DNA from: Hyphococcus sp.
Lineage (GTDB): Bacteria > Pseudomonadota > Alphaproteobacteria > Caulobacterales > Parvularculaceae
Reading direction: 5' to 3'
DNA: 11,339 bases
Assembly (NCBI GenBank): GCA_021604585.1
Contig: BQJG01000085.1
Location: 1-11,339 of the forward strand
Below the pieces are notes generated by a model. The model saw nothing but the letters and a program-made list of their open reading frames with translations, was not told the DNA's origin and ran no database searches. Shown in pieces: positions 5,939 to 11,339 of the stretch. A program made the translations under genes and the position numbers. Within the stretch, counting starts at the first letter, position 1, and every line of letters starts with the position of its first letter.

Positions 5939-8439
5939 AAACGAAAAGCGAAAAGTTACGCGGGATACTAGGAAGTACAGCGCTTTGCACCGCGACAGTT
6001 TTCGTCATGCAGTCGGCGGCAAACGTCAGCTACGCGCAAGAAGATGGTGTCGATGATTCGGACAAGATCGTGGTCACAGGCACGCGCCGCGCCAATCGGA
6101 CGGTCGGCAACTCAATGATCCCGATCGACGTGATCGACGGCGATGCCCTCGAAAAAAGCGGCACAGCAGACCTGACAGATATTCTTCGAACGCAAGTTGT
6201 TTCGCTGAACGTTCAGCGGTTTGTCACCAATGACGGCAATGTGTTTCAGCGACCTTTCACTCTGCGCGGGCTCGCGCCGGACCAAACGCTGCTGCTGATC
6301 AACGGCAAACGCCGTCACCGTTCTGCGCTCATTGCCACCAGCCGTCTTCCTCAGACGCTCGGCGCGCAGGGGCCGGACCTGGCGACCATTCCGTCCAATG
6401 CGATAAGCCAGCTTGAAGTGCTGCGCGACGGTGCCTCGGCGCAATATGGTTCGGATGCGATTGCGGGCGTCCTCAATGTCGGCCTTTCGGAGGACAGCGA
6501 CGTGTTCCGGCTGGCCACCCAATATGGGCAGTTCTATGCTGGCGACGGCGGCGAATTCAAAGTCCAGGGCAATATAGGCTTGCCGCTGACCGATTCGGGT
6601 TTCTTTCACGCCGCTCTTGAATACGTTAACTCCGAATCGACATCGCGCGGCGCACAGCGCCCCGATGTCGCCGCGCTTGTGGCCGCAGGTACAATCAATA
6701 TTGCTGATGTGCCGGAAAACGGGCTCGGCCAGCGCTGGGGCAATCCCGACGGCAGCGCTTTCCGGTCATTTTTCAACGCGGGCATTGATCTCGACAACAA
6801 TCTGGAAGCTTATTTGTTCGGAAACTACAGCCGGTCGAAAGGCGTCACCAGTTTCTTTTATCGTAATCCCACGAATAACGTAAATCTGGTGGCGAATCTG
6901 CCTTTGACGATGATGCCGGGCGGGCCGCGGTTCAGTTTTACTTCCATCTTCCCGGGCGGCTTTTCCCCGCAGTTCGAGGCGACGACGACGGACTGGAGCG
7001 TCGCCGGCGGGGTGCGCGGCGAGCTTACTGCTGATTTAAGCTTTGACGCCAGCGTCTATCATGGCGAGAATAAGGCTGACTATCATATCAGCCAGTCTAT
7101 CAACCCGTCTCTCGGGCCCGCATCGCCGACGGAATTTGATCCAGGCACGCTCACGCAACGCGAGACCACTGTTAATTTCGATTTGGTCTACCTGTTGAAT
7201 GTGGATGCGTTCGCCTCTCCGGTGAACGTGGCAGGGGGCGCCGAGTTCCATCGGGAGGATTATCTGATTACGCTCGGCGATGAAGCATCCTATATAGTCG
7301 GGCCGTTCGCCTCCTATATTGATCCGGACACCATGATGCCGGGCGGCGTACAGGTAGGATCGAACGGGTTTCAAGGATTCAACCCGAGCGAGGTCGGCGA
7401 TTTCGGCCGCTATAATTACGCGCTTTATCTCGATCTCGAAGCCGATCTGACGCAGCGCATTTCGGGCGGCGTGGCGATCCGCTTCGAGGACTTCAACGAT
7501 TTCGGCACGACTTTCAACTACAAGGTTTCAGGGCGTGCCGAACTTTTTGACGGCGTTGCCATCCGCGGTTCAGTAAACACGGGGTTCCGGGCGCCGACCC
7601 CGGGTCAGGCAAACCTTTCCCAGACTTCGACCAATATCGATCTCGCCACCGGCGCGACGGTTGTCAGCGGCCAGATTCCCCAGTCAAATCCGGTTGCGGT
7701 TTTCTTCGGCGCCGAACCCTTGAGGGTTGAGGAATCCTTCAACTTTGCCGGCGGGCTTGTGTTGGATCTTCCGGGCGGCGTTCACGTCACCGCGGATTAT
7801 TTCAACATTAAACTTGATGACCGGATCAGCGTTTCCGGCGATATTCCGATCGGACCGGCCGAACAGGCGGCGCTGATCACCTCGGGCATAACAGGAGGCG
7901 GTTCGCTGAGTTCAATCCGCTTCTTTACCAACGCTTTTGATACGAGAACGCAAGGCGTGGATGTGGTTGCGACTTACCGCACAGCGCTTGGAGGGGATTC
8001 TTCCCTAAACCTGCTCGGTTCATTTAATTATACGGATACTGAGGTGACGCAAGTCCGAAACCCGACCGCTATTGATCGCGAACGAACGCTTGAATTGGAG
8101 GATTTCACGCCGCATTACCGGGCTCTCGCGGAAGCGACGTTCCGTACAGGACCATTCTCTGCGCTAGTTCGTGGTAATTATTATGGCGCATGGACCGACT
8201 ATGGAAGTTCGGCGGCGGACGACCAGACATTTGGCGGCGAGTGGCTGATGGATATCGAGTTGGGCTATTATGTGAATGACAATGTCAGGCTGGCGGTCGG
8301 CGGGGAAAATATCTTCGACAACTTCCCCGACCTTGATACGCGCGCCGGGAATATTGGCAGCGGCCTCATCTATCCGCGTTTTGCACCGACGGGGTTCAAT
8401 GGCGGGTTCTGGTACGCCAGAGCCGTCGCCGAATTCTAA
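5935..8439 (+). CDS. TonB-dependent outer-membrane receptor
   Basis: An 834-residue outer-membrane active transporter, driven by the TonB-ExbBD complex. Residues 1-34 form a signal peptide (basic start, hydrophobic core, likely cut after SYA). DKIVVTG (43-49) is the probable TonB box. The plug domain covers about 55-190, with the typical segments RPFTLRGLAPDQTLLLING (106-124) and LEVLRDGASAQYGSDAIAGVL (160-180). The rest is a predicted 22-strand beta-barrel ending in the terminal aromatic residue expected for outer-membrane insertion (...RAVAEF). The start is well supported by GGAGGGG five bases upstream, and a 38-codon frame overlaps it by 4 nt. Its ligand is unknown. Neighbours offer two weak suggestions: an amino-acid compound handled by the PLP enzymes to the left, or copper, because copC/copD follow after a terminator. 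The plug sequence itself resembles the large generic receptor groups of Caulobacterales and sphingomonads. Confidence 0.95.
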   Translation: MKTKSEKLRGILGSTALCTATVFVMQSAANVSYAQEDGVDDSDKIVVTGTRRANRTVGNSMIPIDVIDGDALEKSGTADLTDILRTQVVSLNVQRFVTNDGNVFQRPFTLRGLAPDQTLLLINGKRRHRSALIATSRLPQTLGAQGPDLATIPSNAISQLEVLRDGASAQYGSDAIAGVLNVGLSEDSDVFRLATQYGQFYAGDGGEFKVQGNIGLPLTDSGFFHAALEYVNSESTSRGAQRPDVAALVAAGTINIADVPENGLGQRWGNPDGSAFRSFFNAGIDLDNNLEAYLFGNYSRSKGVTSFFYRNPTNNVNLVANLPLTMMPGGPRFSFTSIFPGGFSPQFEATTTDWSVAGGVRGELTADLSFDASVYHGENKADYHISQSINPSLGPASPTEFDPGTLTQRETTVNFDLVYLLNVDAFASPVNVAGGAEFHREDYLITLGDEASYIVGPFASYIDPDTMMPGGVQVGSNGFQGFNPSEVGDFGRYNYALYLDLEADLTQRISGGVAIRFEDFNDFGTTFNYKVSGRAELFDGVAIRGSVNTGFRAPTPGQANLSQTSTNIDLATGATVVSGQIPQSNPVAVFFGAEPLRVEESFNFAGGLVLDLPGGVHVTADYFNIKLDDRISVSGDIPIGPAEQAALITSGITGGGSLSSIRFFTNAFDTRTQGVDVVATYRTALGGDSSLNLLGSFNYTDTEVTQVRNPTAIDRERTLELEDFTPHYRALAEATFRTGPFSALVRGNYYGAWTDYGSSAADDQTFGGEWLMDIELGYYVNDNVRLAVGGENIFDNFPDLDTRAGNIGSGLIYPRFAPTGFNGGFWYARAVAEF

Positions 8440-8462
8440 GGGGAGACTATAGGCAAGCGCCG

Positions 8463-8496
8463 CCGTCCGAAGAGTGATCTTCGGGCGGTAGTTTCT
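8463..8496 (+). terminator. Rho-independent-type terminator after the TonB receptor
   Basis: CCGTCCGAAGA (8463-8473) pairs with TCTTCGGGCGG (8478-8488) over 11 bp including one G-U pair, closed by the tetraloop GTGA. It begins 24 bases after the receptor stop and is followed by a moderately T-rich tail (TAGTTTCTTC). It separates the receptor transcript from the copper genes. Confidence 0.7.
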
Positions 8497-8529
8497 TCCC
8501 GGCAGTCTTCAACATCTTATAAACGACGA

Positions 8530-8682
8530 ATGCCAGTGATTGAGGACAACGACAGGCGAATAGGGCTGTGCAAATCACCTCAAAGTTTTACGCGAAAATG
8601 CTACGCGGAATGCACAGTGTTGGACGGACGAAGACGAAGAGTTAACCGGCGCCAGCGTCAAGAAAGCTTCTTAAAGGAGTAA
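8530..8682 (+). other. Possible Cys-containing upstream frame ending just before copC
   Basis: An ATG at 8530 opens a 50-codon frame ending with TAA at 8680-8682, three bases before the copC ATG and running through its ribosome site. The peptide has three cysteines (residues 14, 24 and 28, the last two as CYAEC) and a basic C-terminal half. Against it, there is no visible ribosome site and the codons are unlike those of the neighbours (agg, cga, ata, ggg). The position recalls cysteine-bearing leader ORFs that control some copper genes, but this one has no recognised domain. Confidence 0.2.
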
Positions 8683-8685
8683 CAC

Positions 8686-9048
8686 ATGAATCGGATTTTT
8701 GCAGCGATACTCATTGCCCTGATGCTTGGTGCCGCGCCGGCAGCGGCCCATGTGGTGATCGAATCATCAAATATAGAGCAGGGCGGCCTATATGACGTTG
8801 TCCCGGAAAACCCCGTTCCTGAAAACCTCAAGATTGCCTTTAATGGCGATGTCGGTCTCGCGGAGCTTCGCCTGGAAACAGCAGCGGGAGAGACGATAGA
8901 GCTTGATTATGTCCGTCCGAAAGAATTTCAGGCGGAATATGTCATTCCGCTGCCGCCACTTGTTGTCGGCGCCTATGTCGTTCACTGGCGCGCTCTTGCA
9001 AAGGACGGCCACGCCATGAGCGGCAAGATCGAGTTTTCGGTCAAGTAG
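8686..9048 (+). CDS. copC: CopC-family periplasmic copper-binding protein
   Basis: A 120-residue secreted protein. Residues 1-21 are a signal peptide ending APAAA, so the mature protein begins with His22 (HVVIESSN). That N-terminal histidine together with D107 and H109 of the conserved KDGHAMSGK motif forms the Cu(II) site known in CopC proteins. The middle matches the CopC beta-sandwich (PENLKIAFNGDVGLAELRL). No methionine-rich segment is present, so this looks like the Cu(II)-only type. AAGGAG (8674-8679) gives a strong start. The copD gene begins eight bases after the stop, so the two are translated together. CopC is thought to carry periplasmic copper and hand it to or work with CopD. Confidence 0.93.
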   Translation: MNRIFAAILIALMLGAAPAAAHVVIESSNIEQGGLYDVVPENPVPENLKIAFNGDVGLAELRLETAAGETIELDYVRPKEFQAEYVIPLPPLVVGAYVVHWRALAKDGHAMSGKIEFSVK

Positions 9049-9056
9049 AAGCTCCT

Positions 9057-9899
9057 GTGCCTGACACGCTTTCCCTGCTCGCTTTCGCCGTTCAATTTGG
9101 ATACTACGCCGTCGCCTTGCTGTTGGTCGGGATACTTCTCGGTCGCGGGTTTGGCGTGACGCGGAAGCAAAGCATCCCAGCTTCGGCGCTCCTTGCGCTT
9201 GTTGTTTTGTCTTTGTATGCGGTTAGGCTAATGCTCGCCAATGCAAAGCTTGGCGGTTCGTTTATCGCCGCTTTCGATCTTGCAACGCTCCCATGGATCT
9301 GGCGCGCTTACGAGTTGCAGGCGTTCGCTGTTATGATCGGCTGCGGCTTGGCCGCCGCCGGCGCGCTGTTACAGTGGTGGCTGGCTATGCTCGCCGCCGC
9401 GCTGATGCTCAGCGCCTCCTTTGGGCTTGCCGGGCATACCCAAGGGTTAGAAGCGCCAGGCATTTTCCCATGGCTCGCGGGTCTTCATGTTCTTGTCGCC
9501 GGCTTCTGGTTCGCCGCTCCCGTATCCCTTTGGCCGAGAACAAAACTCGATCAAGCAGAACTCGTGCGGCGTCTTGAGACTTTCAGCCATATTGCCCAAT
9601 TCGCCGTTCCGGCGCTCTTTGGGGCCGGACTAATTCTCGCATTGCGCTTGGCTGATGGGTGGGGCGGCCTGATCGGCTCGGCCTATGGTCGTCTGCTTCT
9701 CGCAAAGCTCTTCGTCGCTTCAGCGGCGCTCGCTTTGGGCGCGTTCAACAAGACGTGGGTGACGGGTCGAATGGCGCAGAACGAGCATCAGGGGCGTGCT
9801 GCGCTTAAACTTACTTTGTCAATCGAATTTGTTGCTTTTCTATCCACGTTGGCTCTGATCGCGCTGGCAACCACGGCGCTGGGCCCTGAAGATCTATGA
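9057..9899 (+). CDS. copD: CopD-family inner-membrane copper protein
   Basis: A 280-residue integral membrane protein with about eight hydrophobic helices. Family landmarks are GHTQG (126-130), LHVLVAGFWFAAPV (143-156), FSHIAQFAVPALFGAG (176-191), and YGRLLLAKLFVASAALALGA (210-229) followed by N231. The conserved histidines 127, 144 and 178 lie in or near membrane segments and are candidate copper ligands. CopD is known to work with CopC and is generally believed to move copper into the cytoplasm, although it is part of resistance operons. The start is GTG at 9057, eight bases after the copC stop, with only a weak ribosome site, so translation probably depends on coupling to copC. It converges on the methyltransferase gene 57 bp downstream. 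Confidence 0.9.
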   Translation: MPDTLSLLAFAVQFGYYAVALLLVGILLGRGFGVTRKQSIPASALLALVVLSLYAVRLMLANAKLGGSFIAAFDLATLPWIWRAYELQAFAVMIGCGLAAAGALLQWWLAMLAAALMLSASFGLAGHTQGLEAPGIFPWLAGLHVLVAGFWFAAPVSLWPRTKLDQAELVRRLETFSHIAQFAVPALFGAGLILALRLADGWGGLIGSAYGRLLLAKLFVASAALALGAFNKTWVTGRMAQNEHQGRAALKLTLSIEFVAFLSTLALIALATTALGPEDL

Positions 9900-9922
9900 T
9901 TTGTCAGCGGGGCGTTTAGGAA

Positions 9923-9959
9923 AAATTGATCACGAATTGTCATATCAACAAATTGATCA
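9923..9959. repeat. Direct repeat AAATTGATCA between converging genes
   Basis: The 10-mer AAATTGATCA occurs at 9923-9932 and 9950-9959, the second copy covering the methyltransferase stop codon. The inverted core TGATCAAT recurs at 9992-9999 inside that gene. The AT-rich stretch between copD and the methyltransferase has no clear GC-rich terminator hairpin, so the inverted copies might give a weak terminator for the minus-strand transcript, but this is uncertain. Confidence 0.4.
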
Positions 9960-10646
9960 AATAATGTTGGATTTAGTTAGCTTGAATATTGTGATCAATC
10001 CCGTAACTGTCGGAACGCAGTCGCGCTCGCGTTCATTCGCCAATTTCGCTTCTTCTATAAGGTGCTCAATGAATCCATCTGCGTTTGGCTGGGTATTTGA
10101 GATTCCGTCCAGCAATTGTACGGAAACGCGAAAGAAGAAGCGCATCAGGCCCTTTTGGAGACCATAATCGGCAATAAATAGCGACCCGCTTGGCGCAAGC
10201 GCGGCGATTGCTTCCATGATTATTCTGCGTTTTTCGATAAGTGAAACCTGATGCAGCACAAGACTTGACACAATTTTATTCGGAGCTTGGTCGAAATAAT
10301 CTTCTCTTTTTGAAAAAAAACCTTCCTGAAACCGTATTTTTCCGCTGAGTTTTGAAGCTTTTCGTTGAGCGCGCTGAACCGCGTCTGCGTCTGGATCGAT
10401 TCCAACATATCGGATTAATCGACACTCTTCGTATAAGCGGGCGGCGAGACTGCCTGTTCCCGATCCAATATCGAGAATCCGATCGCCGGGCGCCGGCTGA
10501 ATTGCTGCAATCAGCGCGGCGCGCCAGGTGTTTTCTCGCGTCAGCGCTGCGATTGCGAAGTCATAAAGCGGCGTCAGGATGCTGTGACCGAGAGGCGGCG
10601 TGTACTGTGTCCAGTTCTCGGAGGTATTTTTTGCTTTTTCGGTCAT
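9957..10646 (-). CDS. Class I SAM-dependent methyltransferase in the copA operon
   Basis: A 229-residue cytoplasmic Rossmann-fold methyltransferase. Motif I is RILDIGSGTGSLAARL (56-71), the acidic residue that binds the ribose of SAM is D84 in YVGIDPDADAV, and motif IV/post-I appears as NKIVSSLVLHQV (123-134). The N-terminal LTPLYDFAIAALTRENTWR (24-42) is typical of a UbiE-like subgroup of unknown substrate. Its ATG (10646-10644) overlaps the copA TGA (10645-10643) as ATGA, so it is certainly in the same operon and probably translated by coupling. Its role beside a copper ATPase is unknown: it might modify a copper-binding small molecule, a quinone or a lipid, but nothing in the sequence picks one. 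The length is normal and no key motif is missing. Confidence 0.88.
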   Translation of the reverse strand: MTEKAKNTSENWTQYTPPLGHSILTPLYDFAIAALTRENTWRAALIAAIQPAPGDRILDIGSGTGSLAARLYEECRLIRYVGIDPDADAVQRAQRKASKLSGKIRFQEGFFSKREDYFDQAPNKIVSSLVLHQVSLIEKRRIIMEAIAALAPSGSLFIADYGLQKGLMRFFFRVSVQLLDGISNTQPNADGFIEHLIEEAKLANERERDCVPTVTGLITIFKLTKSNII

Positions 10647-11339
10647 AGCTTCTCGCCCCGCAGCCGCAGCGCATTCCCGATAACTGACACTGACGAAAAG
10701 CTCATGGCTGCAGCCGCAATCATCGGGCTTAAGAGCAGCCCGAAGAAGGGGTAAAGCACGCCTGCCGCGATTGGAACGCCGAGCGCATTATAGATAAACG
10801 CAAAGAACAAGTTCTGACGGATGTTGCGCATCGTCGCCTGACTTAGCCGGCGCGCCCGCGCAACACCGCGTAGATCGCCTTTGACGAGCGTGATGCCAGC
10901 GCTTTCCATAGCTACGTCGGTTCCGGTTCCCATGGCGATGCCGACATCGGCTTGGGCGAGGGCGGGCGCGTCATTGATGCCGTCGCCTGCCATGGCGACC
11001 TTTGAGCCAGAAGCCTGCAGTTCGCTAATGATGCGGTGCTTGTCTTCAGGCGAAACGTCTGCGTGAATTTCATCAATGCCGATTTTCGCGCCGACGGCTT
11101 CGGCAGTCGCCTTGCTGTCGCCGGTGAGCATGATGACTTTGACGCCAGCCTCATGCAGGGATTTGATAGCTTCAGGCGTCGTTTCCTTGATCGGATCAGC
11201 GACGCCGATAATGCCCGCCGGTTTGCCGTCAACAGCGACGAACATCACGGTTTGCCCCTCGCGGCGGTGCTGTTCAGCCGATCGCGCGATATCATCATTG
11301 GCGGCGCCAACACGGCGCATCATTTTTCCATTGCCAAGC
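10643..11339 (-). CDS. copA: Copper-translocating P1B-type ATPase, C-terminal part (continues beyond window)
   Basis: The frame is open to the right edge, so only about the last 231 residues are visible: the end of the nucleotide-binding domain, the hinge of the P domain, and the last two membrane helices. MLTGDSKATA and the hinge AGDGINDAPALAQADVGIAMG are diagnostic of P-type ATPases. The last two helices carry YN (NLFFAFIYNALGVPIAAG) and MxxSS (AAMSFSSVSVIGNALRL), the membrane Cu(I) ligands of the P1B-1 class, so the substrate is Cu(I) (or Ag(I)), exported to the periplasm. The metal-binding N-terminus, CPC motif and DKTG phosphorylation site lie outside the window. The stop overlaps the methyltransferase start by 4 nt. 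The operon converges on copCD, placing export and periplasmic copper handling side by side. Confidence 0.96.
   Translation of the reverse strand, partial: LGNGKMMRRVGAANDDIARSAEQHRREGQTVMFVAVDGKPAGIIGVADPIKETTPEAIKSLHEAGVKVIMLTGDSKATAEAVGAKIGIDEIHADVSPEDKHRIISELQASGSKVAMAGDGINDAPALAQADVGIAMGTGTDVAMESAGITLVKGDLRGVARARRLSQATMRNIRQNLFFAFIYNALGVPIAAGVLYPFFGLLLSPMIAAAAMSFSSVSVIGNALRLRGEKL

Noticed and set aside
5935..8439. Assigning the TonB receptor to copper uptake because copCD follow
   Set aside because: A terminator separates them and no copper-receptor-specific motif was seen; the ligand is left open.
1..11339. CRISPR arrays, tRNA/rRNA genes, insertion-sequence ends
   Set aside because: No regularly spaced repeats, cloverleaf-like sequences, transposase signatures or terminal inverted repeats were found by reading the window.

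Overview
The window looks like a chromosomal segment from a Gram-negative alphaproteobacterium. The evidence is an 834-residue TonB-dependent outer-membrane receptor, a periplasmic CopC with a signal peptide, and moderately GC-rich codon use. A Hyphomonadales/Parvularculales- or Sphingomonadales-like host is a guess from overall protein style, not something proven here. No tRNA, rRNA, CRISPR array or intact mobile element was seen.

Left part (1-5414), amino-acid block: bases 1-288 hold no convincing gene, only a doubtful short minus-strand frame. A LysR-type regulator (289-1224, minus) is divergent from a MetC-like cystathionine beta-lyase (1518-2765, plus), which is followed 53 nt later by an APC-family amino-acid permease (2819-4126). 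A threonine-synthase-like fold-type II PLP enzyme (4191-5414, minus) converges on the permease. The natural reading is a LysR-controlled unit for uptake and PLP-dependent breakdown or remodelling of a (sulfur?) amino acid. Both PLP enzymes have unusual phosphate-contact regions.

Middle part (5415-8500), receptor block: a 520-bp non-coding stretch carries several perfect palindromes, short direct repeats and a hairpin. It ends in a 38-codon upstream ORF whose stop overlaps the receptor start codon (ATGA). The TonB-dependent receptor follows (5935-8439) and ends in a good hairpin terminator. Its ligand cannot be read from sequence.

Right part (8500-11339), copper block: copC and copD (plus strand) converge on copA (partial; the rest lies beyond the right edge) and a class I SAM-dependent methyltransferase (minus strand). 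The methyltransferase start overlaps the copA stop by 4 nt. CopC carries the His1/Asp/His Cu(II) site and CopA carries the YN and MxxSS membrane motifs of Cu(I) ATPases, so this is a copper-handling locus with an unexplained methyltransferase.

Most notable: two genes (metC-like and the TonB receptor) are each preceded by a short ORF whose stop overlaps their start codon by 4 nt, and a third (copC) by one ending 3 nt before it. This suggests leader-peptide or translational-coupling control. Four of the eight main genes start with GTG or TTG.
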